From assembly GCF_014773395.1 (NCBI RefSeq), contig NZ_JACXAF010000013.1, positions 90,582 through 154,581 on the forward strand: a DNA stretch of 64,000 nucleotides, given 5' to 3'. The translations under genes and the position numbers were made by a program. Below are positions 31,992-40,548 of this stretch, piece after piece (within the stretch, counting starts at the first letter, position 1; the number at the start of each line of letters is the position of its first letter). The notes below the pieces were generated by a model. That model did not search any database and was not told the DNA's origin. It was given only the letters and a program-made list of their open reading frames with translations. This DNA comes from Neiella litorisoli. GTDB taxonomy: Bacteria; Pseudomonadota; Gammaproteobacteria; Enterobacterales; Neiellaceae.

Positions 31992-32276
31992 CTATGCAGC
32001 GTCTGGTTCCGCTGCTTGTTCTGGCTTAGGCTTTTTCGGCTGCGGGCGACGTTTGGCTTGCAAGGCATATAACACTTCCTCGCGATTTTCCGCCAGATAA
32101 ACGCCGAGTTGCTCCAAGGCATCTTCGCTTATTTTAATTCCCGATGCAGTGACCAGATCTTCCATTGCCGCTGCCATGTCCAGCATGCGGTCATATTCAT
32201 CAGCTTGCTTCTTGTCCACGAACGTTTTGACCTCCTCGCCATTGCGCACAACGACATAGCGGGTTTCAACTGCCAT
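31992..32276 (-). CDS. yebG: YebG family protein, SOS-associated
   Basis: 94 residues. The N-terminus MAVETRYVVVRNGEEVKTF followed by KKQADEYDRMLDMA closely resembles E. coli YebG, a small DNA-damage-inducible protein of unclear function. The C-terminal tail is rich in Lys, Pro, Ala and Glu and low in complexity. GAGGAG precedes ATG 32276. A LexA-type box lies about 93 bases upstream (32369-32384), which fits SOS control. Confidence 0.88.
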   Translation of the reverse strand: MAVETRYVVVRNGEEVKTFVDKKQADEYDRMLDMAAAMEDLVTASGIKISEDALEQLGVYLAENREEVLYALQAKRRPQPKKPKPEQAAEPDAA

Positions 32277-32368
32277 GATTTCTCCTCATTCGCCAATCCC
32301 CAATTCGCCCACTTGAATGTCATTCGGTGTTGTCATTCACCGACGACTGGCTACAAGTTAACAGGATA

Positions 32369-32384
32369 CTGGTTATCTGTACAG
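32369..32384. promoter_or_regulatory. LexA (SOS) box
   Basis: CTGGTTATCTGTACAG has the CTG-N10-CAG framework of the gammaproteobacterial LexA operator with a TA step on both flanks (TACTG...CAGT). It lies between divergent yebG and the gene at 32465 and could control either or both; yebG is a known SOS gene. Confidence 0.65.
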
Positions 32385-32464
32385 TTGTATTCAAACGAGG
32401 CTTGCAGCAAATGGTGGATTTGCTAGTCTGCACGCTTTGATTTTATCCCGAGGCAAACAATTTG

Positions 32465-33316
32465 ATGGTAACAAGAGCGTTGAGTGCCTTGTTGGCTTGC
32501 TGGTTCACTAGTGGTGTTGTTGCCGCTGGCCTCGAGCACTACGAAATCGTTGCAAAGCACCCGTTGCCTGCTGAAATCGCAGAGGCTTCAGGCTTGGCGT
32601 GCACCAGTGACGGCAAATACACCATCAATGACTCTGGCAATCCGGCGATTATTTTTCAGCTCGGCGATCAGGGCCAAATTGTCGGTCGCATCCATTCCGC
32701 GCTGAATAACCGCGATTGGGAAGCACTGAGTTATGCCGATGGCCAGCTATATGTTGCCGATATTGGCAATAATCATGGTCATCATCGAGCCATGAAGATT
32801 CATCGCGTTGCGTTGGCGAGTGTGAACAAAGGCATTGCTGCCGATGCCAGTAGTTTCAGCTTTGAGTTTGCTGACTACGATCAGCATCCAGTGACCAGCG
32901 TTCATCACGACTTAGACGCCGAGGCGATAACCATTGATCAAGGTCAGTTGATTGTGTTCTCGAAAAGCTGGCAAAGCAATGTCGCACGGGTATATCGAAT
33001 GATACCAAGGCAACAGCATCAAGTGATTGAACCGGTGGCGACCATTGCCGAGTTGCCGGGCATGATCACTGGCGCCCACTTCGATCCCGTTGCTAAGCAA
33101 TACTGGCTGGTTGGCTATAACAGCAAAGGCTTGCCGAAACTAAAGCCGTTTATTGCTCAACTGGATGATAATTTTCAGCTACTGGCCACCAAATCGCTGA
33201 CTGGACTGGGCCAAATCGAAGCGGTTTGTATGGATCAGCAGCGTCGTCTTTGGTTGGCGCAAGAGCAGATGCTCTTTAAGCCTGCGCTGCTGATTGAAAT
33301 GGCAGCTCAACCCTAG
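32465..33316 (+). CDS. Secreted propeller-like protein of unknown function
   Basis: 283 residues. An N-terminal signal peptide (MVTRALSALLACWFTSGVVAAG) is followed by repeated short blade-like segments such as LPAEIAEASGLACTSDGKY, NNRDWEALSYADGQLYVADI and LDAEAITIDQGQLIVFSK, which look like a beta-propeller of the SdiA-regulated/esterase-like kind. I do not recognise a specific family or active site. ATG 32465 is preferred over TTG 32462. It is divergent from yebG and overlaps the next convergent gene by 4 bases. Confidence 0.7.
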   Translation: MVTRALSALLACWFTSGVVAAGLEHYEIVAKHPLPAEIAEASGLACTSDGKYTINDSGNPAIIFQLGDQGQIVGRIHSALNNRDWEALSYADGQLYVADIGNNHGHHRAMKIHRVALASVNKGIAADASSFSFEFADYDQHPVTSVHHDLDAEAITIDQGQLIVFSKSWQSNVARVYRMIPRQQHQVIEPVATIAELPGMITGAHFDPVAKQYWLVGYNSKGLPKLKPFIAQLDDNFQLLATKSLTGLGQIEAVCMDQQRRLWLAQEQMLFKPALLIEMAAQP

Positions 33317-34026
33317 TCGTTTGGCAGTGCGTCTTTGCGTTGCAGGTAGGCTTGTTCCATCGCGGCCATTTGCTCGGCACAAAAATCGCGCAAACCGCTG
33401 AGCACCATCTTTTTACGACCGGTGCCGATAAGCTCGCCTTGGTCATGAATATTAAAATGCAAAAAGGCATCGCCGCGTTTGCCGTTCACCTCAAGCTCGG
33501 TTTTGGCAAGACTGAGTTCAGGGTTGCGGAAGTTTAAATGTTGCAGTTGTAAAGACATGCTTTCATACATCACGAGTGGTCGCGCGGGGTTAATCATGAC
33601 GCCATGGCGTTTCATTAGCGGCACTAAGATGTATGGGAAATTTTGGCCAGAAAAGGCGACATAATTGCGAATTAAGGTTTCGACCTCAGGGCAATAGGCG
33701 CGGTTTTCGCCACTGCTGTTGACGTTCAAGTAAACCTTGTCGGACTCTTTGTCGCAAATGGTTAATTCAGAGCCCTCGCGCGGTGGCAGAACAATGGTTC
33801 GGTCAGCACCTAACATGCCTTCAAATTTGAAATCCATCTGCGATTGGATACCGTATTCGTTCAATACGATGGCAAATAACAAATCACCGGGCACACAAAA
33901 ACGTTTTGCATCGGCGTCGTGGATTGGGTTGAAGTCACCGGCGATACGCTTGGCAAATCGACTAGCTTGCTCAGCGGAAATCGTGACCGAATCAAGTTGA
34001 CGCTGATAGAAAGTTTCTAAAACCAT
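33313..34026 (-). CDS. DUF3581 family protein
   Basis: 237 residues, soluble, no signal peptide. Sequence blocks ISAEQASRFAKRIAGDFNPIHD and DADAKRFCVPGDLLFAIVL match what I recall of the DUF3581 family found in Vibrio and Shewanella. The DFNPIHD motif resembles MaoC-type hot-dog dehydratases, where Asp and His are catalytic, so a hot-dog thioester or hydratase-like fold is an inference. Function unknown. The stop codon overlaps the convergent upstream gene (CTAG). Confidence 0.75.
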   Translation of the reverse strand: MVLETFYQRQLDSVTISAEQASRFAKRIAGDFNPIHDADAKRFCVPGDLLFAIVLNEYGIQSQMDFKFEGMLGADRTIVLPPREGSELTICDKESDKVYLNVNSSGENRAYCPEVETLIRNYVAFSGQNFPYILVPLMKRHGVMINPARPLVMYESMSLQLQHLNFRNPELSLAKTELEVNGKRGDAFLHFNIHDQGELIGTGRKKMVLSGLRDFCAEQMAAMEQAYLQRKDALPND

Positions 34027-34386
34027 AGTTTTTGTACTACAACTGGAGCCATTTATGGCCCTGTTTGAATGCTCTGTGATTAAAATAGCGGCAGTTTATA
34101 CCATTGGAAGGTATGATCCGCAGATAAGACCAGCGCCCAAGAGTTGGCCGCGGCGCGTCAAGGCAATAAAAATGAGACTCAGATGCATTTTAAACGCCTT
34201 GAATCTACAATCTATTTTGGTCAGTTTTCTCCGCTAATCCGGTTAAATCGATTGACTTTAATACCCTATTTACTGCACTCTTGCGCTGTAACGTCAGCTT
34301 TACCTCTTTAAATGAAAAAATTTCCATTTAAGGGTTGACAAAGGTTAAAGCGCAATTATTCAAAATAATAGTCAAGAGGCCCTCGC
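34027..34386. other. Intergenic region upstream of ilvI
   Basis: 360 bases without a convincing gene. It contains the divergent start regions of the DUF3581 gene and ilvI. A clear -35-like TTGACA is at 34335-34340, with TATTCA 16 bases on, about 25 bases before the ilvI start. AT-rich partial dyads (AAATGAAA...TTTCCATTT near 34312-34331; TTATTCAAAATAA near 34357) could be regulator sites. I found no leader peptide rich in Ile, Val or Leu, so classical attenuation is not supported. Confidence 0.5.
34335..34362 (+). promoter_or_regulatory. Candidate ilvIH promoter
   Basis: TTGACA (34335-34340), 16-base spacer, TATTCA (34357-34362). The -35 is perfect and the -10 weak, so activation by a regulator such as Lrp would be plausible but is not shown. 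Confidence 0.4.
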
Positions 34387-36105
34387 GTGGAACAATTATC
34401 TGGCGCTGAGATGGTGGTAAGAACCCTCACTGATCTCGGCGTAAAACACCTTTTCGGCTACCCCGGTGGTTCCGTTCTCGACATCTACGACGCGCTGTTT
34501 CAGCACAGCGACATCGAACATATTCTAGTCCGCCACGAACAAGCTGCGGTGCACATGGCTGATGGCTACGCTCGCGCCACGGGCGAAGTTGGTGCCTGTC
34601 TGGTCACTTCAGGGCCAGGGGCGACCAATACCATTACCGGTATCGCTACTGCCTACATGGACTCCATTCCTATGGTCGTGCTGTCAGGTCAGGTGCCAAC
34701 GACCCTGATCGGCATGGATGCATTCCAAGAAACCGACATGATCGGTTGTTCTCGACCGGTTGTGAAGCACAGTTTTTTGGTCAAAAGTGCTGAAGAAATC
34801 CCAGAAGCGATTCGCAAAGCATTTTACATCGCCTCGACCGGTCGGCCAGGCCCAGTGGTGGTCGATTTGCCGAAAGATGTGCAAAACCCGCAGTTGAAGT
34901 TTCCGTACAAGTTTCCGGAAACGGTCAACATGCGCTCGTACAACCCAACGACTCGCGGCCATACCCGCCAAATCAAAAAAGCGGTTGCTGCAATTCTGTC
35001 TGCGAAAAAGCCAGTGGTTTACGTTGGCGGCGGCGCCGTGGCAGCAGACGCACAGCAACTGATCACCCAATTCGTTGAAAAGCTGAATTTACCGATTACT
35101 AACACCCTGATGGGACTGGGCGCCATTTCTGGTGAGCATGACCAGTTTTTGGGGATGTTGGGCATGCATGGTACCTATGAAGCCAACATGAGCATGCACA
35201 ATGCCGATTTGATTTTTGCTGTGGGCGCCCGATTTGATGACCGCGTCACTAACAACGTCAGCAAGTTTTGCCCGAATGCTCGTATCGTGCATATTGATAT
35301 CGATCCCACCAGCATTTCCAAAACCGTAACCGCCCATATTCCGATTGTTGGCAGCGTGGATACCGTTCTTGAGCAAATGATGCAGCAGTTGGATGAAGCA
35401 GATGCACAACTGGATCAAGACGCATTATCGAGCTGGTGGCAGACCATTAACGAATGGCGCGCTCGTAAATGTTTGAATTACGAGAAATCAACTGAAGTGA
35501 TCAAGCCGCAATATGCGGTTGAAATGTTGCACAAGGTCACTAATGGTGATGCTTACATCTGTTCTGATGTTGGCCAGCACCAAATGTTCGCCGCACTCTA
35601 CTACCCCTACAAGAAAACTCGTCAGTGGATTAACTCTGGCGGCTTGGGCACCATGGGTTTTGGCTTCCCTGCGGCAATGGGGGTGAAAACCGCATTCCCT
35701 GATGCTGATGTGGCCGTGATCACCGGTGATGGCTCGATTCAGATGAACATTCAAGAGCTATCGACTTGTTTGCAATACAATATTCCGGTGAAAATTATTT
35801 CCCTGAATAATGCCGCATTGGGCATGGTCAAGCAGTGGCAGGAGATGTTCTACTCTGGCCGTCGCTCGCACTCTTACATGGAATCGATGCCTGACTTTGT
35901 CAAGTTGGCAGAAGCCTATGGCCATGTCGGTATGCGGGTTGATGATCCTGCCGACTTGGAGCAAGCCATGACCGATGCCTTTGCCATGAAGGATCGCTTG
36001 GTGTTTATGGATATTCGAATTGATCCTGCAGAGCACGTATACCCAATGCAGATTAAATTTGGCGCCATGGACGACATGTGGTTATCGAAGACGGAGCGCA
36101 CCTAA
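34387..36105 (+). CDS. ilvI: Acetolactate synthase III large subunit
   Basis: Thiamine-diphosphate enzyme making 2-acetolactate or 2-aceto-2-hydroxybutyrate for valine, leucine and isoleucine synthesis. 572 residues. [15 protein letters not shown], the catalytic Glu in [31 protein letters not shown] and the ThDP/Mg motif [12 protein letters not shown] are seen, and the end (MWLSKTERT) matches E. coli IlvI. The start is GTG 34387 with AAGAGG upstream. It overlaps ilvH by one base. Confidence 0.96.
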   Translation: MEQLSGAEMVVRTLTDLGVKHLFGYPGGSVLDIYDALFQHSDIEHILVRHEQAAVHMADGYARATGEVGACLVTSGPGATNTITGIATAYMDSIPMVVLSGQVPTTLIGMDAFQETDMIGCSRPVVKHSFLVKSAEEIPEAIRKAFYIASTGRPGPVVVDLPKDVQNPQLKFPYKFPETVNMRSYNPTTRGHTRQIKKAVAAILSAKKPVVYVGGGAVAADAQQLITQFVEKLNLPITNTLMGLGAISGEHDQFLGMLGMHGTYEANMSMHNADLIFAVGARFDDRVTNNVSKFCPNARIVHIDIDPTSISKTVTAHIPIVGSVDTVLEQMMQQLDEADAQLDQDALSSWWQTINEWRARKCLNYEKSTEVIKPQYAVEMLHKVTNGDAYICSDVGQHQMFAALYYPYKKTRQWINSGGLGTMGFGFPAAMGVKTAFPDADVAVITGDGSIQMNIQELSTCLQYNIPVKIISLNNAALGMVKQWQEMFYSGRRSHSYMESMPDFVKLAEAYGHVGMRVDDPADLEQAMTDAFAMKDRLVFMDIRIDPAEHVYPMQIKFGAMDDMWLSKTERT

Positions 36106-36602
36106 TGAGACGTATTCTTTCTATTTTGCTTGAAAATGAACCGGGTGCGTTATCGCGAATTGTTGGTTTGTTTTCCCAGCGCGGTTACAACATTGAATCG
36201 TTAACCGTGGCACCGACCGATGATGAAACGCTCTCGCGGATCACCATTACGACCATGGGTGATGATCAGGTTATTGAGCAGATCACCAAGCAAGTTAATA
36301 AGTTGGTTGATGTCCTCAAGGTTGCGGATTTAACCGACGGCGCCCATGTCGAGCGCGAGTTGATGCTGGCGAAAGTACGAGCCAATGGCAACGCAACTCG
36401 TGAAGAGATTAAACGCACTGCTGATATCTTCCGTGGTCAGATTGTTGATGTAAGCAACTCCTTGTATACCGTTCAGTTGACTGGACCCAGCGATAAGCTT
36501 GATGCCTTTATCGCTGCGGTTCGCGATACCACCGAGATTATCGAAGTGGTTCGCACCGGTGTTGCTGGTGTCGCTCGCGGTGAGCGCGCGCTACGTCAAT
36601 AA
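36105..36602 (+). CDS. ilvH: Acetolactate synthase small regulatory subunit
   Basis: 165 residues. N-terminal ACT domain (RRILSILLENEPGALSRIVGLFSQRGYNIESLTV) that binds valine for feedback inhibition, then the C-terminal domain ending in TGVAGVARGERAL. ATG 36105 shares its A with the ilvI stop (TAATG), giving tight coupling; the longer frame from GTG 36078 is not needed. Confidence 0.95.
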   Translation: MRRILSILLENEPGALSRIVGLFSQRGYNIESLTVAPTDDETLSRITITTMGDDQVIEQITKQVNKLVDVLKVADLTDGAHVERELMLAKVRANGNATREEIKRTADIFRGQIVDVSNSLYTVQLTGPSDKLDAFIAAVRDTTEIIEVVRTGVAGVARGERALRQ

Positions 36603-36765
36603 TCCCAGCATCTAGTGTTGTCAAAGCTAGAGCCTGTTGCTCTTTGCTGTGTGTTTTTGCAGCAATTTATTGGTGATTTAGGCAAGGAAGCGGTTATGAA
36701 GTTGACTGGTCGTCAATGAATAATCGCTGACGCTGAATAAATTGCCAATAAACGCTGCCCGAAGG

Positions 36766-36863
36766 GTTCGTCAAAATGCTCATTTCGCTACGTCACTCGC
36801 TATTTGTATAGATTGCTATACGTCATAGCTCGTTTCTTGCTCAAAAGAGCATTTTGAGCGAAC
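36766..36863. repeat. Long imperfect palindrome with ATGCTCATTT core
   Basis: Left arm GTTCGTCAAAATGCTC (36766-36781) is complementary to right arm GAGCATTTTGAGCGAAC (36847-36863) apart from a one-base bulge. A smaller hairpin GTATAG-ATTG-CTATAC (36806-36821) sits in the middle. Contains AAATGCTCATTT, shared with the palindrome after eno. Confidence 0.7.
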
Positions 36864-36885
36864 AAAATTCATACACCAAAGACCA

Positions 36886-36920
36886 GCAGGCTCTTGGCCT
36901 TGAGCCTGGCTTTTGTCGTT
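36886..36920 (+). terminator. Possible ilvIH terminator
   Basis: CAGGCTC (36886-36892) and GAGCCTG (36901-36907) form a 7-bp stem with an 8-base loop, followed by GCTTTTGTCGTTTTTG. It lies almost 290 bases after ilvH, so the link is tentative. Confidence 0.4.
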
Positions 36921-37067
36921 TTTGTGGCCAGACACTGCTTCAGATCTCATTTCATTTGATTCAGATCCAGAATCAATTTCGCCCTTCCTGCAATATTTCA
37001 CTGCTATGACATAATTACTAAATTATTCCCTTTGGGAATCTGGTCGGGCTAGGTGGGGGGGTGAATC

Positions 37068-37556
37068 ATGACCAATATCGTCATCCGGTTTGTGGCGTCA
37101 CTAACGTGCCTATGCGTAATTTTTGCGGCCAATGCGATTGAGCCTGCCAAACAGGTGGTGGTGCCGTTTTCTTTGGCTGACAGCGGTCACTTGATTATTG
37201 AAGTCTCGTTCAACGGCATGCAACCCAGAGCCATGTTGATTGATACTGCCGCGGGAATTTCCTTACTTGATAAGCGCACCGCCAGAGAGTTAGGTATTGA
37301 TATTAGTCCCAATCGGAGCCGCACGAAATTAGCGGGTTTAGGCACCAAGCGCCAGTCGATGAAAGACTTGGATGTCGTCGATTTGGAAATCGGCATGGCG
37401 GTGTTCCCGACCCCAGATTTCTATACGACCGACTTGCATCACATTCGTCGGATCTCTGGACCACAGCCGATTGTGGGCATTCTAGGCACTGATTTTTTGG
37501 TCAAACATCAGGGTATTGTCAATTATCAGCAGCAAACGCTGACGCTCAATTGGTGA
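37068..37556 (+). CDS. Retropepsin-like aspartic protease homologue, exported
   Basis: 162 residues. N-terminal signal peptide or anchor (about 5-24), then a clan AA aspartyl-protease-like domain: ARAMLIDTAAG-type active-site turn seen as MLIDTAAGISLLD, flap region, and the late hydrophobic IVGILGTDFL strand typical of single-domain bacterial retropepsins. The catalytic Asp-Thr is kept but the usual Gly is Ala (DTAA instead of DTGA), so activity is uncertain. A very G-rich ribosome site precedes ATG 37068. Substrate unknown. Confidence 0.7.
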   Translation: MTNIVIRFVASLTCLCVIFAANAIEPAKQVVVPFSLADSGHLIIEVSFNGMQPRAMLIDTAAGISLLDKRTARELGIDISPNRSRTKLAGLGTKRQSMKDLDVVDLEIGMAVFPTPDFYTTDLHHIRRISGPQPIVGILGTDFLVKHQGIVNYQQQTLTLNW

Positions 37557-37640
37557 AGGCCTTAAGGCCGTTGGTTGTAATCACCGCTACATTCGATTAT
37601 TCATTAGCGGGTATGTCTCTTATTTACTCAGGAATTCGTT

Positions 37641-37826
37641 TTGAAACCTATCCGTTATAGTGTTGCGGCTTGTTTGCTGATGTTGTTGCAAGCCTGCTGT
37701 GGTGATGTTGGTAGCCCTCAGTGGTGTGACAAACAAGCCCAGACCGACAAAACTTTATGGACCGAGTCTGAAGCTCAGGACTATGCTCAATATTGCATAT
37801 TCGGCGATTTAGCACGGCCGAAGTAA
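37641..37826 (+). CDS. Small DUF3012-type lipoprotein
   Basis: 61 residues. The signal peptide ends in the lipobox LQAC with the lipidated Cys at position 19. The mature part, GSPQWCDKQAQTDKTLWTE then AQDYAQYCIFGD, fits the DUF3012 pattern of short exported proteins with two conserved Cys. The start is TTG 37641 with AGGA upstream. Function unknown; probably periplasmic face of a membrane. Confidence 0.75.
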   Translation: MKPIRYSVAACLLMLLQACCGDVGSPQWCDKQAQTDKTLWTESEAQDYAQYCIFGDLARPK

Positions 37827-37865
37827 CCCATTTGGCGCCATTCGCCTGTATTCATGGAGAGGTTG

Positions 37866-38855
37866 ATGATAAGTCGTAAGCTGTCTGCTCTGCTGTTGTT
37901 GAGCGGAGTCATGTTGTTAGGTTGTCAGCCGCAAGAGGTTCCGACCGAGCAGTTAACCGGCGCGTGGTTGCAAGAGCAAGATGGTCACCAGCAAGGTGTA
38001 TTACTGCATCCAGATGGGCGCCTCAGCTTGCTCGGTATCGCTAGTATGCAAGGAGTTGAATGGCATTTTAGTGATGCGGACAATGTCCTCACTTTAGCAA
38101 CCAATACCGAGCGCTATCCGCAACCTGAAAGCGAGCAGCTTACCGTCGCTGGCATTTCTCCGTCATTGCTGCAGCTTGAAGGGCGCAGTCTGTTTGCCGG
38201 ACGCTATGCTCCTGCTAACGACAAAGTTACGATTGTCTCCGGCGAGGTGTTCTATCGGCAGCGCATCGCATTGCCCGAAAATGCCGTGTTAAGAGTGACG
38301 CTCAATGATGTGTCGTTGGCCGATGCGCCGGCGAGGTTAATTGCCAATACCACACAGATGATCACCACTCAGGTACCGATTTCGTTCACCCTCGCCGCTT
38401 TAAAGTCGCAGTTTGAACCGCAGCGACGCTACTCCGTTCGAGCGACCATTTCAGCCAACAACCAACTTCTTTTTACCAGTACACGCCACTATGGCGTGGA
38501 GCCGACCCAGCCGAATGAGTTGAATATTGAATTAGAGGCGGTGTCGGCTAAACCAGCCGGGCAAGCAAAAGCAGCGCCTGTCGTTGAATTAACCGGAGAC
38601 TTTCGTTACATGGCGGATGCGGCGCTGTTCCTTGAGTGCGGTACCGATCGTCGTTGGCCGGTGGCGGCAAACGATATTCGTCGGCAATTGGAGCTGCAAT
38701 ATGGCCAGCTAAAAGCTGGCCCTGGTGAGCCTTTGCTGATGACCGTGATGGGCGCAATAGAGCGGCGACCAGGTATGGAAGATGGCTCTGAGTTGGACAC
38801 GCTGGTGCTATCCAAAGTCATCGCTATCTCAGAGCAGCAAGAGACCTGCGATTAG
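37866..38855 (+). CDS. Lipoprotein with YbaY-like and NlpE-like domains
   Basis: 329 residues. Lipobox LLGC with Cys at position 20. Three parts can be seen: an N-terminal region beginning LTGAWLQEQDG, a middle YbaY/PF09619-like beta domain (RIALPENAVLRVTLNDVSLA ... FTLAALKSQFEPQRRYSVRA), and a C-terminal stretch FRYMADAALFLECGTDRRWP...IERRPGMEDG that resembles the NlpE-type domain with the MADAA motif. NlpE senses envelope and surface stress in E. coli; such a role here is inference. ATG 37866 has GGAGAGG upstream; ATG 37854 is an alternative. Confidence 0.65.
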   Translation: MISRKLSALLLLSGVMLLGCQPQEVPTEQLTGAWLQEQDGHQQGVLLHPDGRLSLLGIASMQGVEWHFSDADNVLTLATNTERYPQPESEQLTVAGISPSLLQLEGRSLFAGRYAPANDKVTIVSGEVFYRQRIALPENAVLRVTLNDVSLADAPARLIANTTQMITTQVPISFTLAALKSQFEPQRRYSVRATISANNQLLFTSTRHYGVEPTQPNELNIELEAVSAKPAGQAKAAPVVELTGDFRYMADAALFLECGTDRRWPVAANDIRRQLELQYGQLKAGPGEPLLMTVMGAIERRPGMEDGSELDTLVLSKVIAISEQQETCD

Positions 38856-38861
38856 CAGGTC
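38843..38861. terminator. Stem-loop between convergent genes
   Basis: GACCTGC (38843-38849) and GCAGGTC (38855-38861) form a 7-bp stem whose loop contains the upstream gene's TAG stop. No T-tract, so terminator strength is doubtful. Confidence 0.35.
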
Positions 38862-38886
38862 ATTGCTCAATGATGGATGTGAATGA

Positions 38887-39729
38887 TTATTCGGCCGCTT
38901 GTGCTGGCGTGTAAGGTAAGTCTTGTATTTGCAACGGTGTTTGTGGCGCTTGACTCAGCCGATATTGTTGCTCGGCGCTGGCGTCGCTGGCGAGCACGGC
39001 CAACAGGTGCAGTTGGTTTTGGCTATCGGTCGCGGCATTGATAATGGTGCCGGCTTTGCGCCAGTTGCCGTTACGATTCACTTCAATATCGCCGAGCGCT
39101 TCACTTGGTGCCTCTCCGGTTAAATAAAAGGTCGCGCGCTTTTGTTTGCCTAAATACTGCATTCGGGCCACGGTCTCCTGACCGATATAGCAGCCTTTCT
39201 TAAAACTAATCGCACCAATGTCAGCTTGGTTGAGCATTTGTGGCACAAACTCACTGACCTGCTCGGCATTGGCCAACAACGGCCAGCCTGCTTTGATTTG
39301 TTGCACCGTCCAGTCAGTTGTCTCGGTTTCATGGTCGACTAGCTCAGCGCTAAGCCAAAGGCAGCCAAAGGGTAACTGTGCTTTGGCGATTGCTGGTGTT
39401 TCAGTGGTTTGGTCTAAATCGCCATAAATATAAAGCGAGTCTGATGCATCGGTGATGTCAACTTTGGCGAATACGCCGAATTTTTGGAGTGCAGATAAGC
39501 TCGCCGACAGGACATGTTTGTCCATCACCAAAAGAATGCCTTGGTCCGACTTGAGCATCACAAAGTTGCTCCACATTTTGCCTTTGGCATCGCAGTGGCT
39601 GCCTGCTAACCAGCCTTGTTCATCCAGCTTGGTCAGATCGCACGTTAACTGGCCCTGTAAGTAGCTGGTTTGATCGGCTCCGCTCACTTGAATAACGCCG
39701 AGGTCGGATAGTAAGAAAGGTTTGCTCAT
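38887..39729 (-). CDS. ygfZ: Folate-binding Fe-S/tRNA-modification protein YgfZ
   Basis: GcvT-like tetrahydrofolate-binding protein needed for certain iron-sulfur enzymes such as MiaB. The signature KGCYIGQET around the conserved Cys and SHCDAKGKMWSNFV are both present. From ATG 39729 the protein is 280 residues, shorter at the N-terminus than E. coli YgfZ (326). The frame is open to ATG 39834 (315 residues), but that would cover the sdhE promoter; the true start is uncertain. Divergent from sdhE, as in E. coli. Confidence 0.88.
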   Translation of the reverse strand: MSKPFLLSDLGVIQVSGADQTSYLQGQLTCDLTKLDEQGWLAGSHCDAKGKMWSNFVMLKSDQGILLVMDKHVLSASLSALQKFGVFAKVDITDASDSLYIYGDLDQTTETPAIAKAQLPFGCLWLSAELVDHETETTDWTVQQIKAGWPLLANAEQVSEFVPQMLNQADIGAISFKKGCYIGQETVARMQYLGKQKRATFYLTGEAPSEALGDIEVNRNGNWRKAGTIINAATDSQNQLHLLAVLASDASAEQQYRLSQAPQTPLQIQDLPYTPAQAAE

Positions 39730-39795
39730 GGCTGCTGATCCATTGGTTGCTATAGGCTTGATCTTGGGGACGTGATCTGAGTATTTCAAGAGGTG

Positions 39796-39824
39796 TTGGG
39801 TCATCTTGTTGGCGCTGCTATGAT
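39796..39824 (+). promoter_or_regulatory. Sigma-70 promoter of sdhE
   Basis: TTGGGT (39796-39801), 17-base spacer, TATGAT (39819-39824), about 34 bases before the sdhE ATG. Confidence 0.55.
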
Positions 39825-39857
39825 AGCCGGCCAATCGCCAAATTCACGAGGATAATC

Positions 39858-40145
39858 ATGGCACAGAACGATTCTGCCAATGAAGCGGCAAAAGATGCCA
39901 ATTTAGCGCGTTTGCGCTGGGGCTGCCGCCGGGGAATGCTGGAGCTTGATGTGATTCTGGAGCCTTTCTTTGATAACCAGTTCACTTCGCTCAGTGAGCA
40001 GCAACAGCAAATTTTTGAACGTTTATTGGGCTGCGACGATCCCGAGTTGTTTGCCTGGATCATGGGCCATGAGGATTGCAAAGATGCTGAGCTGGCTGCC
40101 ATGGTGAAGACCATTGTCGACTACAACCGTAGTTTGCTTCACTGA
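39858..40145 (+). CDS. sdhE: Succinate dehydrogenase FAD assembly factor
   Basis: 95-residue protein promoting covalent flavinylation of SdhA (and FrdA). The RGMLELD motif, needed for function in E. coli SdhE, and the FAWIMGHEDC segment are clear. GAGGAT lies upstream of ATG 39858. It overlaps the following ygfX frame. Confidence 0.95.
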   Translation: MAQNDSANEAAKDANLARLRWGCRRGMLELDVILEPFFDNQFTSLSEQQQQIFERLLGCDDPELFAWIMGHEDCKDAELAAMVKTIVDYNRSLLH

Positions 40146-40548
40146 GTTTTCAGCCTCAAAACAAGCGCGCTATGCGGTTACCGTTAGTGCGCTACTGATG
40201 ACATTGTCGCTGCTGCTAGTGGCCTATTATGGAGCCTTTAGCCAAATGATTGCGGCGACAGTGCTACTTCCTTTAGTGCTGGTTCTGAGTTATCAACTCA
40301 GCGGTAAAATTGCCCGCTACCATGGTCAACTTGTGTTACTCGATAGCAATCAAATCACCTTGTGGCATAACCAACAATGCCTGCAAGGGGCGCTATGCTT
40401 ACCCATTATGACCACAGATTTTGCCATTTTGATGCGATTTAAAGGTGAGCAAGGCAAGCATTGGTGTTTGATTATGAGTGATGCGGTGGCGCCAGCTGAA
40501 TTTCGTTTGCTGAGCGCCATGCTCCATCAAGTAAAGCGGCCGTTATAA
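40114..40548 (+). CDS. ygfX: YgfX-type inner-membrane protein
   Basis: 144 residues: two closely spaced membrane segments near residues 20-60, then a small soluble domain. Sequence similarity to E. coli YgfX (CptA) is low, but size, topology and the sdhE-ygfX order match. In E. coli the pair was described as a toxin-antitoxin affecting FtsZ and MreB, though sdhE has a separate role. The start is taken as TTG 40114, overlapping sdhE by 32 bases; no better start precedes the first membrane span. The 3' end overlaps nadB by 6 bases. Confidence 0.7.
   Translation: MSTTTVVCFTEFSASKQARYAVTVSALLMTLSLLLVAYYGAFSQMIAATVLLPLVLVLSYQLSGKIARYHGQLVLLDSNQITLWHNQQCLQGALCLPIMTTDFAILMRFKGEQGKHWCLIMSDAVAPAEFRLLSAMLHQVKRPL

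Larger units (their letters stand above)
36603..37067. other. 465-base noncoding interval
   Basis: No credible gene. It contains a long imperfect palindrome (36766-36863), a terminator-like hairpin (36886-36920) and, just before the next ATG, a G-rich ribosome site. Its first part, after ilvH, has only weak hairpins around CTAGAGC/GCTCTTT. Confidence 0.7.

Noticed and set aside
34055..34237. 60-codon frame upstream of ilvI
   Set aside because: No ribosome site or family features; lies in the divergent promoter region.
39730..39834. N-terminal extension of ygfZ to ATG 39834
   Set aside because: It would cover the sdhE promoter and adds residues without clear family similarity; kept only as an alternative start.
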